Notes under the pieces: generated by a model
What the model was told of the DNA's origin: nothing
Database searches by the model: none
The model's input: the letters and a program-made list of their open reading frames with translations, nothing else
In this document: positions 8,953 through 17,883 of the stretch, one piece after another
Position numbering within the stretch: the first letter of the stretch is position 1
How the letters are laid out: every line of letters begins with the position of its first letter
Program-made: the position numbers and the translations under genes
DNA from: Planctomycetaceae bacterium
GTDB lineage: Bacteria; Planctomycetota; Planctomycetia; Planctomycetales; Planctomycetaceae
Reading direction: 5' to 3'
Length of the DNA stretch: 64,000 nt
NCBI GenBank assembly: GCA_028284145.1
Contig: JANQSH010000186.1
Span: 53,149 to 117,148 of the forward strand

Positions 8953-9398
8953 ACGGGCCAGCGGCGATCGATTCACCGGAGTATCCTGCATTTCGGACCG
9001 GCTGTTCGCTGGCGCTCATGAAATTTGCGCGCGATTGAAAAGGCGATTCAGCACGCGAAACACGAAACATGCCTAGCGTCGGACTCATCTGGAATTTTCG
9101 CAGAGATCACTTCCACAACCACAATTCGCCGACTTGCGCAATCGGCAAAGGCGCACGTCACACTGCGCAATCTGAGAAAACTCAGAGTCTGCGAGATGGT
9201 TGGTCAGTCAAAGGGTAGGGATTCTCAGACCTGGGGCCGTGCATTGCAATGACGGCAGCACGACGCTGAAGTCCCCGCGATTCACGCCTCGTTCAAAAAA
9301 CGGCTCGCGGCAAAATGAAGAAACCGGGACGGCTGTGACGATGTGGCGCGTCAAAATATGAGCTTGGTTCCCGATACAACGGCGTATTGAACCAATTT

Positions 9399-9500
9399 CA
9401 GGGCGTATTACGCTTTTCTGTGCCGCGATGCACGACGTTCGGCCTGAAATATGGCTCCCTCACGAGCCAGGGGCGTCACACAAAAAGGCAAACGGCTCCA
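9399..9500 (-). repeat. Family A palindromic repeat, copy 4
   Basis: Inverted orientation; runs from AGGGCGTATTACGCTT to AAGGCAAACGGCTCC. The outer TA is lost on both sides and several stem positions are diverged, so this is an old copy. Confidence 0.75.
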
Positions 9501-9569
9501 GGAGATCGGTAGCGAATCGATCAATCTGAGTGATCACATGTCAGATCAGACAAACCACACGTTTTGCTT

Positions 9570-10484
9570 TCATGGCTTCGCTTCTCGCTTCAGACGAGGG
9601 ACTAACTCGACGGCCACCTTGGTTTTGACCGGCGGAATACGAGGTGTATACGCTTCGTACACAACGCCATGACCATCTGCACTGCTTTCGCCTCGGACGT
9701 CGATCATGGCCGACGAAAAATTGGCGACACAAATGATCTCGCCCCCTTCCGCTTCGTAGGCCTTTTTGCCCGAAGCTGGATCAACAAAAAAACCACTGCC
9801 GGCAAAGACCCAGCGATCCTTCATCTCCCGCCGGCGACCTTCGTTGTAGATCTTCCTGATCGCCTTTTGCCATCCCGCGTCGTTGCTCATCGCGAGATAT
9901 CTGTCGCGTTGTTTCTCCGTCATCTGGTCGTACCAGACCAGTTCCTTGTGGGCCTCTTCAAAACGCAGGTCGCCCCGCCTGGGTAGAGTGACCCCCTCGG
10001 GGAGTTTTTCCATCGGTTCGAGATAAAACCGCCGGATGGCATGCTGGACCCAATTTTGCGCCGGGACACGGTGTGTTTTTCCTTTGTCGTCCTTCCAGGA
10101 GAGAAAGACATCGATCTGCGTTCCCGTCGCGCTTTGGAACCTGGGTCGAAATCGAGCGGGCGATCCCGGTTTAGCTCCCAGGGCGAGCAATCCGGCATGA
10201 ATAACGTATGCATCGGAATCAACGACCAGAATCGACTCATGTTCCTTCGTTTGTTTCTTGCAGACCAGCATCTCTAACGCTCCGTCGCGCAGACAGACCT
10301 CCGCCTTGAGAATCAGTTTCTTGTTCGCCAAATCGAGCAGGACAGTCTTTTGCGGATTCAACGGCTTGTGAGCCGGCACTTCCTGTGCCGACAAGGAACG
10401 AACACCAGAAGCGGCAAGCAAAGTGAAACCGAGAAGTAGAACAGAAAACGGACGAGAGACGATCATGAGCATCACCTTGTGCAA
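9570..10484 (-). CDS. Secreted YdjY-domain protein
   Basis: This 304-aa protein begins with a signal peptide (VLLLGFTLLAASGVRSLSA, cleavage near residues 33-34). The mature part shows a pattern typical of planctomycete YdjY-domain proteins: KTVLLDLANKKLILKAEVCL, a CKKQTKEHESIL segment and AYVIHAGLLALGAKPG. The middle region is charged and helical; a second beta-rich module (DRWVFAGSGFFVDPASGKK) ends the protein. The family is extracytoplasmic and uncharacterised. The start could be residue 1, 5 or 7. It is flanked by family A repeats on its 3' and 5' sides. Confidence 0.78.
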   Translation of the reverse strand: MHKVMLMIVSRPFSVLLLGFTLLAASGVRSLSAQEVPAHKPLNPQKTVLLDLANKKLILKAEVCLRDGALEMLVCKKQTKEHESILVVDSDAYVIHAGLLALGAKPGSPARFRPRFQSATGTQIDVFLSWKDDKGKTHRVPAQNWVQHAIRRFYLEPMEKLPEGVTLPRRGDLRFEEAHKELVWYDQMTEKQRDRYLAMSNDAGWQKAIRKIYNEGRRREMKDRWVFAGSGFFVDPASGKKAYEAEGGEIICVANFSSAMIDVRGESSADGHGVVYEAYTPRIPPVKTKVAVELVPRLKREAKP

Positions 10485-10599
10485 AAAAACGTCGGTGAAA
10501 ACAGATTTCGAATTACATGTATTCTAGGGCGGTGGCAAGTCTCATGCCAACTGGCAATGTTCGCAGTCGCCGCAAGGAAAACGAAATTCGGGCTATTCA

Positions 10600-10700
10600 A
10601 GGGCAGCTTACTTTCTGATGTGACGTCTCTGGCTCGTGGGGGCCTGTATTTGCATGCCTGACGACGCCCATCGCGGCACAGAAGAGCGTAATACGCTCCA
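10600..10700 (+). repeat. Family A palindromic repeat, copy 5
   Basis: GGGCAGCTTACTTTCTG...GAAGAGCGTAATACGCTCC. The right-end hairpin is perfect (GAGCGTAATACGCTC). It lies 28 bp beyond the stop of the hydrolase gene. Confidence 0.85.
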
Positions 10701-10727
10701 TGTGGTACTTCGTTGCCGCTCCAGCCG

Positions 10728-11711
10728 TCACCGCTCCAACTTCAACGAAGTGCTGGCGATGTTCAGCCAATCGGCCAGATCTTTTACGAACTGATCCCGG
10801 TTCTTCTCGAATTCCAGCGTGTGGGCCGCCTCGGGATATTCGATGAGCGTCCGTTGCTGCGACGGTACTTTCTCGAACAGTTTCCGCGTCGCGTCATTGT
10901 CAATGATACGATCCTGACCAGCCAGCATCAGCAGCAGCGGGCAGTTGATCTGCGGTAGTAATTCGCTTGCCTGTTTGTCGAGTTCGCGGCTGGCTCCGAG
11001 GAAGCCAACACTCACGCGATGCAAAGTCAGCGGATCATCATTGATGTACTTCTGCCATAAGGGATCATGAGTGAACAACGCAGGATCACCCAGTGGGACG
11101 TTGACCCGGGCATTCACCCATCCCTTCCACAGAGCATATTTCAACTTCAACACCCGATTCCACTTCGGCTTAATCCTGGCGCAAATACCAGGATATAGCA
11201 GAGCGAGCCCTTCGACCAGATCAGGTCGACGGGCTGCGGTGACGACGGCGAGCTTGCCTCCCCAGCTGACCGACATCAGAAAAATGGGAGCGTCAAAGTT
11301 TCGCCTTTTCCGTTCTCGATGCAGGTCGGCCAGAAATTGTGTGATATCACCCACGAGTCGTTCGGGATGCAACACATGCCCGCGCTGTTCCTGATTTAAT
11401 CCTGATCCACGCCGGTCAAGAAAGCGGATATCGTAGCCTTCCTGACAGAGCCGATCGCAGGAATAGGTGTACCAACCCGAATGGCTTTGAATACCGTGTA
11501 ACATGACGATGTAGGCGCGCGGAGAGGACTGTGTCGGTTGCCAGTGCCGGTATTGATACTGATATCCATCCGAAGCTTCAAAACTATGGATGGTATGCTC
11601 ACGGAAGAGCGGTTGTTCTTCGGACATCGCAGGCGCGCGGCGTTCCTGGATCAACCAGTCGGTGGCGACCGGGACTGAGCTGGGAACTTCGATGGTCATC
11701 TCTTCCTGCAC
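10728..11711 (-). CDS. Alpha/beta hydrolase, lysophospholipase / monoacylglycerol lipase-like
   Basis: This 327-aa protein has the serine aminopeptidase S33 (Hydrolase_4) fold. The oxyanion loop is MLHGIQSHSGWY (70-81). The nucleophile elbow is S-V-S-W-G (147-151), with Ser in place of the first Gly of G-x-S-x-G. The acid is probably the Asp in AGQDRIID near residue 272 and the base the His of EAAHTLEF near 303. Such enzymes cleave acylglycerols or lysolipids; the substrate is unknown. There is no signal peptide, so it is cytoplasmic. GTG at 11711 (GGCGGAC upstream) or ATG at 11699 may start translation. Confidence 0.82.
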   Translation of the reverse strand: MQEEMTIEVPSSVPVATDWLIQERRAPAMSEEQPLFREHTIHSFEASDGYQYQYRHWQPTQSSPRAYIVMLHGIQSHSGWYTYSCDRLCQEGYDIRFLDRRGSGLNQEQRGHVLHPERLVGDITQFLADLHRERKRRNFDAPIFLMSVSWGGKLAVVTAARRPDLVEGLALLYPGICARIKPKWNRVLKLKYALWKGWVNARVNVPLGDPALFTHDPLWQKYINDDPLTLHRVSVGFLGASRELDKQASELLPQINCPLLLMLAGQDRIIDNDATRKLFEKVPSQQRTLIEYPEAAHTLEFEKNRDQFVKDLADWLNIASTSLKLER

Positions 11712-12121
11712 GTCGTCCGCCCTTTTCGTCCAACCACCAATGTCAATTGTGCTGCCCGCACTCTCACCCCGATTCGATTTGCAGCAGGTTTCCTGTCAGA
11801 ACCAACAGATCCTTCGTCGAAAAGCGGGCTTTGCCAATTTCGAGGATTTCCCGGAGAAAGCATCGTGACACGTTTGGTATTGTGCGGAATTCTCACAATG
11901 CCAAACTTTCTATCGCTGGCGTTGCGGAACCTGCCACCCGCAATTGTGCCATATTTCGTACCAATTTGACAGTTTTCGCAAGACAAAACAGTTTTCGCAA
12001 GACAGACAGAGCATCGTCCGTGAGACAAAGCAGCCCCAATGCCGCAATCAAAACCACCCCAAAAAGCTTGCGAGCTGGTTGCACTTTCTTATCATTGCCC
12101 ATCATTCTCGTTTCTCGCCAT
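11712..12121. other. 410-bp gene-free spacer
   Basis: It contains a 17-bp direct repeat (11969-12004) and ends in a family A copy. Overlapping short frames here have no ribosome site and no recognisable product. Confidence 0.35.
11969..12004. repeat. Direct repeat ACAGTTTTCGCAAGACA x2
   Basis: Two exact 17-bp copies at 11969-11985 and 11988-12004, separated by two bases. Confidence 0.75.
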
Positions 12122-12226
12122 TAGAGCGTATTACGCTCTTCTGTGCCGCGATGAGAGCGTCGTCAGACCTGCAAATACAGGCCTCCACGGGCCAGAGAAC
12201 GTCACACCGGAAGGTAAACTGCTCTA
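12122..12226 (-). repeat. Family A palindromic repeat, copy 6
   Basis: One of the best preserved copies: TA at both ends, perfect right-end hairpin (AGAGCGTATTACGCTCT) and a near-perfect central hairpin. Its terminal CTA is the TAG stop of the macrodomain gene on the minus strand. Confidence 0.9.
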
Positions 12227-12778
12227 GCTTTGCCCGTCTGCCGTTGCAAGATCTTCCAGTACACGGGCGAAGGCGCCGTAGCTTCCTTCATCAAACAGAA
12301 CGAAGCGAATGAGTTGCGGCCGTCCATGATCGAGGCAGAAGTCGCGTGTGGTCGATAACGAGACCTCGGCTGCCTGATCTTTCGGAAATCGATAGACACC
12401 GGTACTGATGGCAGGAAAGGCAATCGATTCGCAATTGTGTTCGATGGCCAGATTCAGACAGGCTTCGTAAGCGCTCGACAGCAGTTCCCGCTCCTTACGA
12501 TGTCCCCCACCCCAGACTGGCCCCACAGCGTGGAAGACATGTTTTGCCATCAATCGTCCCGCTGATGTGGCAACGGCACTTCCCGTGGGGCAGCCATCGG
12601 GATAACGTCGCCTCGTCTCTTCCATCAATACGGGACCGGCAGCAAGGTGAATCGCGCCATCGACTCCCCCGCCACCTGCAAGTCGGGAGTTTGCCGCATT
12701 GACGATGGCATCAACTTCCTGCAGCGTGATATCGCCCTGCACCAGTTCAATTTGACACTTCCCAAACTGAACGAACAT
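12224..12778 (-). CDS. Macrodomain protein (O-acetyl-ADP-ribose deacetylase-like)
   Basis: The ATG at 12778 follows a near-ideal GGAGG-TTCG, giving 184 aa; a longer open frame upstream lacks this. The MacroD-type signature is complete: QGDIT (14-18), IVNAANSRLAGGGGVDGAIH (25-44), then CPTGSA and FPAISTGVYRFP for the phosphate loop. Enzymes of this class bind ADP-ribose and remove O-acetyl or mono-ADP-ribosyl groups from proteins or nucleic acids. It is monocistronic. The last codon is followed by a TAG contributed by the adjoining family A repeat. Confidence 0.9.
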   Translation of the reverse strand: MFVQFGKCQIELVQGDITLQEVDAIVNAANSRLAGGGGVDGAIHLAAGPVLMEETRRRYPDGCPTGSAVATSAGRLMAKHVFHAVGPVWGGGHRKERELLSSAYEACLNLAIEHNCESIAFPAISTGVYRFPKDQAAEVSLSTTRDFCLDHGRPQLIRFVLFDEGSYGAFARVLEDLATADGQS

Positions 12779-12941
12779 CGAACCTCCGGTCGCTCCGACC
12801 AAACGCGAAACAACAATATGGATACAACCGGAATCATATCGCTCGGGATGACTTCGTTGCAAACTCCGCGGGAAGATTTAATAATCAGCCACGTAGCCAC
12901 TTCAAAAAATGCCGAATGAGACTTGAAGGTAACTGGTCAAC

Positions 12942-14042
12942 GTGATTCGCATTGCCCATCTCGTAAACTCTTTGGAGGGTTCCAGCGCCGAGAGGCAGAT
13001 GTCCTTGCTGGCGCGGGGGTTGCCACGCGCCGAATTTGACGTGAAGGCCATCGCCCTGACACGTGGCGGTTCGTTGGAAGAGGAATTGCGTCAACACGCT
13101 GTGCCGTCCAGGATCATCGGCAAACGGTTGCCATTCGATCCGTTCGTGATCTGGGAGTTGCGACGCTGGCTGGATGCCAATCAGCCGCAGGTATTGCACA
13201 CCTGGGGCTACGCAGCCAATCTTTACGGTCGATGGGCCGGCAGGAAACGAAAGCATCTCAAAATCATCGCGAGCGACTCCTCGGTGGGTTCTGTGCAATC
13301 GGGCTTACGGCTTGCTGGCGATAAATGGGTGCGGAAGGCGACGTCGCTGTTCGTCGCCAACACTGACGTTGTCGCAGAACATTACCGCCAACTCGGATAT
13401 CAGGATGTGATTCTCCGAGTCATTCCACCCGGAATTCCTTTGCCCACAACCAACCCGTCAAAACGGGAGCAGATACTCAAACAACTCGATCTGCCGCCAC
13501 AGGCACGCGTCGTGGCGAGCGTCGGACCATTGTCGCGAGAGAGTCGCGTCGACGATTTGATTTGGGCCTTTCATCTTGTCAAGCAACTTGCCGGCAATGC
13601 GTTTCTGGTCATTGTCGGCGATGGCCCGGAACGACAGCGGGCTCTCGACCTCGCAAATCATATGCAGTGCGAAAAGGCGGTTCGCATCGTCCCGCAATTC
13701 GATCACCACAACGATCTGTACGGCATAATGAATGTCTTCTGGCTGGCGAGTGAACGCACCGCGATTCCTACACGTCTGATGTCGGCATTGGCAGCGGGTG
13801 TGCCGGTAGTCTGCTCGAAAACCGATTCGACCGAGTCGATTGTCGACAATGGTACCGATGGTTTCCTGGTGAAAGTGGGAGACACGGCCGGGTTCGCACA
13901 GTACACCGATCGGCTGTTGAGTGACACCGAAATGGCAAAGCGGATGGGCCAGGCGGGGCGACAGAAAATTGCCGCCAGGTTTTCGCCGGAGAACATGGTT
14001 CAATCGTATTCCGAACTCTATCGTCAGGTCGTCGGGGAATAA
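12942..14042 (+). CDS. Glycosyltransferase family 4-like protein
   Basis: This 366-aa GT-B protein starts at GTG 12942. The N-domain opens IRIAHLVNSLEGSSAERQM (glycine/serine acceptor loop); the C-domain starts ARVVASVGPLSRESRVDDLI and continues VIVGDGPERQ. The donor-site E-x7-E motif is incomplete: Glu271 is present, but Ser281 takes the place of the second Glu before AAGVPVV, and two extra residues lie between them. It may therefore bind donor differently or be weak. It ends 4 bp before asnB, so the two are co-transcribed, probably for an extracellular polysaccharide or glycan. Confidence 0.8.
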   Translation: MIRIAHLVNSLEGSSAERQMSLLARGLPRAEFDVKAIALTRGGSLEEELRQHAVPSRIIGKRLPFDPFVIWELRRWLDANQPQVLHTWGYAANLYGRWAGRKRKHLKIIASDSSVGSVQSGLRLAGDKWVRKATSLFVANTDVVAEHYRQLGYQDVILRVIPPGIPLPTTNPSKREQILKQLDLPPQARVVASVGPLSRESRVDDLIWAFHLVKQLAGNAFLVIVGDGPERQRALDLANHMQCEKAVRIVPQFDHHNDLYGIMNVFWLASERTAIPTRLMSALAAGVPVVCSKTDSTESIVDNGTDGFLVKVGDTAGFAQYTDRLLSDTEMAKRMGQAGRQKIAARFSPENMVQSYSELYRQVVGE

Positions 14043-14046
14043 CTGC

Positions 14047-16023
14047 GTGTGCGGAATTGTGGGAAGTGTCTGGACAACGGCTGATTCGGCAATTTCGCCA
14101 CTGACGCTGCAACGGATGATGTCCCGGCTGACACATCGCGGACCAGACGATTCGGGAACGTTTCACTCTGAGGAATCCCGAGATCCATCGGGAACTTCGG
14201 CCTCTTTTCCGAAAGCGGCACTCGGACACCGGCGATTGTCCATTATCGATGTGGAGGGTGGGCGACAGCCCATCTCGAATGAGACTGGCGACATCCATGT
14301 CGTTCTCAACGGTGAGATTTACAATTTCGTGGAATTGCGTGATGAGCTTTCCGGCAAAGGGCATCGTTTCGCAACGCAGACCGACACCGAGGTAATCGTG
14401 CACGCCTACGAAGAATGGGGGAACGATTGTGTTACCCGGTTGCGGGGCATGTTCGCGTTTGCGATCTGGGACGAGCGTCAGCGGGTCCTGTTCCTGGCGC
14501 GAGATCGCCTGGGACAGAAACCGCTGGTCTTTCGGGAAGAGGTGGGGCGTATTCTCTTCGCCAGCGAATTGAAGGCGTTGCTGGCTGTCGAGGGCATGCC
14601 AGGAGCGCTCAACCTCGGCGCCGTTGACCTGTTCCTCACGTACCAATACGTTCCCGACACGACCTGTATTCTGGAAGGGTTTCGCAAACTTCCACCGGGT
14701 CATTATGCCATTTTCAAACGGGGGCAACTCGATGTCCAGTCCTACTGGACCCCACCCTTTAATACACCAGCAGAGCGTTCGCCGGGCGAATGGCAAAGCC
14801 TGTTACGAGAACGGCTGACCGAAGCTGTTCAATTACGGATGCGAAGCGACGTTCCGCTGGGAGCGTTTCTCTCTGGCGGCATTGATTCGACAATCATTGT
14901 CGGTCTGATGCGTTCACTCTCTCCCAAACCCATTGAGACGTTTTCAATCGGTTTTTCCGTCGCTGCGTTTGATGAGACGGCGTATGCACGCGAAGCAGCG
15001 GAAAAGTTTGGGACTCGACATCGGGAACACATTGTTGATCCTTCCGCAATTGAAGTCCTGCCGCAAATCATCTGGCATTTCGACGAGCCGTTTGCCGACA
15101 GCTCAGCCATTCCGACATTCTGGCTTTCACGCTGGACGCGGCAACATGTTACGGTCGCATTAACGGGGGATGGCGGAGACGAACTGTTTGCCGGCTACGA
15201 TCGTTACCGGGCAGTCCGGCTGGCATCTCAATTTGATCGCATCCCCCTACTGCGACATTTCGCTGCTTTGCGACTATGGCAGTCACTTCCTTTTTCCGTA
15301 AAGCCGAAATCCCGGTTACGGCGTCTGCGAAGATTTGCAGCTGAGTTGTCGGAAACACCGGTGCGGAGGTATCTCAACTGGATCTCCTATTTCAATGCCG
15401 TTCAACGGTCTGAACTCTACACCGATACAATGCAGGCAGCTTTGGCCGAACAGAACGCGGATGACTACATCACATGGGCCTATGAACAGTGCAAACACCG
15501 CGACTTTGTGACACGAACCACGGCTGCCGATGTACACAGTTATCTCCCTTGCGACATTCTACGAAAGGTCGACATCGCCAGTATGGCACATGGTCTGGAA
15601 TGTCGCAGCCCGTTTCTGGATCATCCGGTGGCTGAATTGGCTGCCGAAATGCCAATCGAAATGAAGTTGAATCGTAAAGGGGGCAAGCGGGCCTTGATTG
15701 AGACTTTTTCCGATCTGCTCCCAGCATCCATTCAGCGACGACGAAAAATGGGGTTCGGTGTGCCGTTGGATAGCTGGTTTCGGGATGAACTCAAGCCGCT
15801 GCTGGAATCGACATTACTTGGATCAACCTGTCTCGACCGAGGCTATTTCCGTGAAAACGTTCTGCGACGGATGCTGAACGAACATGCCACCCGACAGGCA
15901 GACCACAGCAGCCGATTGTGGGCCTTGCTGATTCTGGAACTCTGGTGCCAGATGTATGTCGATTCGCCGACCCCGCCCCAGAGTTGCCCGACGTCGTTTG
16001 CGGACATGATCACGATGAGATAA
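14047..16023 (+). CDS. asnB: Asparagine synthetase (glutamine-hydrolysing)
   Basis: The open frame extends further upstream, but the GTG at 14047 is the only start that puts the catalytic cysteine at position 2 (M-CGIVGS), as class II glutamine amidotransferases require. The N-terminal domain has RLSIIDVEGGRQP, NGEIYN and the arginine/glycine ammonia site. The synthetase domain has the PP-loop SGGIDST (from Ser276), TGDGGDELFAGY and the C-terminal KVDIASMAHGLECRSPFLD. The 658 aa fit the long bacterial AsnB group, often found in capsule or exosortase-linked loci. It makes Asn from Asp, ATP and Gln. The adjoining glycosyltransferase gene supports a polysaccharide context. Confidence 0.92.
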   Translation: MCGIVGSVWTTADSAISPLTLQRMMSRLTHRGPDDSGTFHSEESRDPSGTSASFPKAALGHRRLSIIDVEGGRQPISNETGDIHVVLNGEIYNFVELRDELSGKGHRFATQTDTEVIVHAYEEWGNDCVTRLRGMFAFAIWDERQRVLFLARDRLGQKPLVFREEVGRILFASELKALLAVEGMPGALNLGAVDLFLTYQYVPDTTCILEGFRKLPPGHYAIFKRGQLDVQSYWTPPFNTPAERSPGEWQSLLRERLTEAVQLRMRSDVPLGAFLSGGIDSTIIVGLMRSLSPKPIETFSIGFSVAAFDETAYAREAAEKFGTRHREHIVDPSAIEVLPQIIWHFDEPFADSSAIPTFWLSRWTRQHVTVALTGDGGDELFAGYDRYRAVRLASQFDRIPLLRHFAALRLWQSLPFSVKPKSRLRRLRRFAAELSETPVRRYLNWISYFNAVQRSELYTDTMQAALAEQNADDYITWAYEQCKHRDFVTRTTAADVHSYLPCDILRKVDIASMAHGLECRSPFLDHPVAELAAEMPIEMKLNRKGGKRALIETFSDLLPASIQRRRKMGFGVPLDSWFRDELKPLLESTLLGSTCLDRGYFRENVLRRMLNEHATRQADHSSRLWALLILELWCQMYVDSPTPPQSCPTSFADMITMR

Positions 16024-16042
16024 ATCGCCAGGGCCTCAATAC

Positions 16043-16684
16043 TCAGTTGATCACCTTGATGATTCTGCGAGGTGCCGTTTTGAGGTCAAAGTTGATTTCC
16101 CGGCCCTCAGACGTCACGACGGCGTTCAACTCAGTCTCTTCACCGTGATATTTTTTCGGCAGAACGCGGCCTTTTTTGTTGACTGGCCCAGTGATGAAGA
16201 CTTTATGGTCACCCACTGCCGCTCCGGGAACGTCTTTCACGTAGTGCAGAATGTATCGCCCGTTATCGTCGGTAATGCCGACTGATGCTGCCAGTTTTTC
16301 ACTCGAATTTTTTTCGAGGATGGGATTGAAGATGACAGTCGCCCCGACAAAGGGTTCGCCATCGAGTGTCACTCGACCATGGATCGGCCCCAGGGGAGGG
16401 TGTCCCGCTCCTCCCATCATCACGCGATACGATAAAAGGTAAGCACCGTAAATAACGAAACAGGCGACGATGATTCCCGGAACGACAGTCAGCAGAAAGG
16501 ATCGCATGGAGCCAAAATAGTCGACCCCAATCCGACTGAATTTATCCTGTCCGGTCTCTGTCACCGTGCTGAAGTCGGGAACCCGCAGCGTTTTTCCGCA
16601 AGCGGCGCAACTGATCTTCATCCCAATTTTGTTGTTGGGTGCCTGCATTTTTCTGCCGCACCGGCAGGCAAATCGAATGGCCAT
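16043..16684 (-). CDS. Zinc-ribbon membrane protein with Ig-like carboxypeptidase-regulatory domain
   Basis: From the ATG at 16684 the product has 213 aa. The N-terminus carries a zinc ribbon (CRCGRKM...CAACGKTLRVP) of the kind that precedes many planctomycete membrane proteins. One transmembrane helix follows (LLTVVPGIIVACFVIYGAYLL). The outer part has the GRVTLDGEPFVGATVIFNP and DDNGRYILHYV pattern of carboxypeptidase-regulatory-like folds. The topology puts the ribbon in the cytoplasm. Its role is unknown. A TTG eight codons upstream is an alternative start. It converges on asnB with a 19-bp gap. Confidence 0.72.
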   Translation of the reverse strand: MAIRFACRCGRKMQAPNNKIGMKISCAACGKTLRVPDFSTVTETGQDKFSRIGVDYFGSMRSFLLTVVPGIIVACFVIYGAYLLSYRVMMGGAGHPPLGPIHGRVTLDGEPFVGATVIFNPILEKNSSEKLAASVGITDDNGRYILHYVKDVPGAAVGDHKVFITGPVNKKGRVLPKKYHGEETELNAVVTSEGREINFDLKTAPRRIIKVIN

Positions 16685-16767
16685 AACGGAAACCCACGAC
16701 CTGCCCAAGCCTCATCACACCGGACACTCCCCCGACGCGATCTGGAACACGGACAATGGCCGAAATC

Positions 16768-16868
16768 TAGAGCAGTTTACTTTTTGGTGTGACGTCTCTG
16801 GCTCGTGAAGCCTGTATATGCAGGCCAAACGACGTCCATCGTGGCACAGAAGAGCGGAATACGCTCTA
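16768..16868 (+). repeat. Family A palindromic repeat, copy 7
   Basis: Complete copy flanked by TA on both sides (CTAGAGC...GCTCTATT). The central hairpin GCCTG-TATATG-CAGGC is perfect; the right hairpin has one mismatch. Lies 10 bp past the stop of the DUF1559 gene. Confidence 0.9.
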
Positions 16869-16878
16869 TTTGCGGTAT

Positions 16879-17883
16879 TTATTTGAATTCGGTAACCGGG
16901 ATGTCGCCATTGCGACTTCCGAGGTTCATGAATGTAATCTGGTTGATATTTTCCGACAGGCTGTGCACGCTGCCATCGGCGAACAGGAACATCGCCAGAC
17001 CGACATGATCGCTTCCCGCCAGATCGAACGCCACATTTTTGTTGATTCCCAGTCGTGTGGAGAACATGGTGGCTGGTCCACCCCAGTACCAGCCATCACT
17101 GCTCTGTTGAGTTACCATGACGGTCGTGACCGACGAGCCATCTTCGGCTTCTTCGGTCCGCTCTTCCGTCGTACCGTTAAGCCGGGGAACTTCTCCCGCC
17201 ATAATTGTCTGAGAGGTTCCGTCGTCGATATCCGCCATTGTTGTCGCACTGTCAACATGGAAGATGCCGACGCATTTGTTCCCCGGCAGTCGGGGCGGGT
17301 CATAACCGGGATCAGTCAGGTTCCCGCTCAACAGATGCCACGTTCGACGCCTCGTGGAATCGAAGCCAGTGCAAAATCCGAGGCTTCCAGCATAATCATT
17401 GCCCCCTTTGACGAATCCGGGGATTCGCTTCACACCAGGATAGTTTTCGATCGACATACTGTCTCGTCGAGTCGGGCAATAAAAAGCCGGAATTTCAAAT
17501 TGCGCCGCAACGGCATTACCCAGCACGTTCGTCGTGAAATCCCATTCCTTATAAATGTCTTCCAATTCCATCTGCGGGAGAATGTGGAGCATCCAGCTTG
17601 TCCCATGCAAACCGGTGCCATTGGGCTCGATCGCTTCATCAACGGCTAATCCGTTCATGACGTTGGCAATTTGTCCAGGCGGGAATTTGGTGTGCGCCGT
17701 TTGGTAGTTGTGGAGTGCCACCCCAATCTGCTTCAAATTGTTTTTGCAGGCTGTCTGGCGTGCCGCCTCACGTGCAGCCTGAACAGCCGGCAGCAGCAGA
17801 GCCACAAGCAACGCAATGATGGCGATCACGACCAGCAATTCAACGAGTGTAAAACCACGGGGCAGCGAATTTCGTCGAAACAT
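16879..17883 (-). CDS. DUF1559 prepilin-like secreted protein
   Basis: This 334-aa protein opens with a type IV pilin-like leader: a short basic stretch, then RGFTLVELLVVIAIIALLVA with the methylation-site Phe and Glu at +5, ending LLPAVQAAREAAR. DUF1559 follows (CKNNLKQIGVALHNYQ, KFPPG, PQMELEDIY) and the C-terminus has the usual ADGSVHSLSE signature. The family is expanded to dozens of paralogues in planctomycetes and is thought to be exported through a type II/IV pilus-like system; function is unknown. The ATG has an excellent ribosome site (GGGAGGATCGATA). Confidence 0.93.
   Translation of the reverse strand: MFRRNSLPRGFTLVELLVVIAIIALLVALLLPAVQAAREAARQTACKNNLKQIGVALHNYQTAHTKFPPGQIANVMNGLAVDEAIEPNGTGLHGTSWMLHILPQMELEDIYKEWDFTTNVLGNAVAAQFEIPAFYCPTRRDSMSIENYPGVKRIPGFVKGGNDYAGSLGFCTGFDSTRRRTWHLLSGNLTDPGYDPPRLPGNKCVGIFHVDSATTMADIDDGTSQTIMAGEVPRLNGTTEERTEEAEDGSSVTTVMVTQQSSDGWYWGGPATMFSTRLGINKNVAFDLAGSDHVGLAMFLFADGSVHSLSENINQITFMNLGSRNGDIPVTEFK

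Larger units (their letters stand above)
8760..9569. other. 810-bp gene-free spacer
   Basis: It holds a family A copy (9399-9500) and an 18-bp tandem duplication (8917-8952). The frames open here (for example 9025-9252) lack a ribosome site and recognisable domains. It must contain the promoter of the DUF1571 gene, but no clear -35/-10 pair stands out. Confidence 0.4.

Noticed and set aside
9025..9252. 75-codon ORF in the 810-bp spacer
   Set aside because: No ribosome site, no domain, composition unlike neighbouring genes.
13921..14046. Longer asnB start at 13921
   Set aside because: It overlaps the glycosyltransferase gene and would bury the catalytic cysteine, which must be residue 2.
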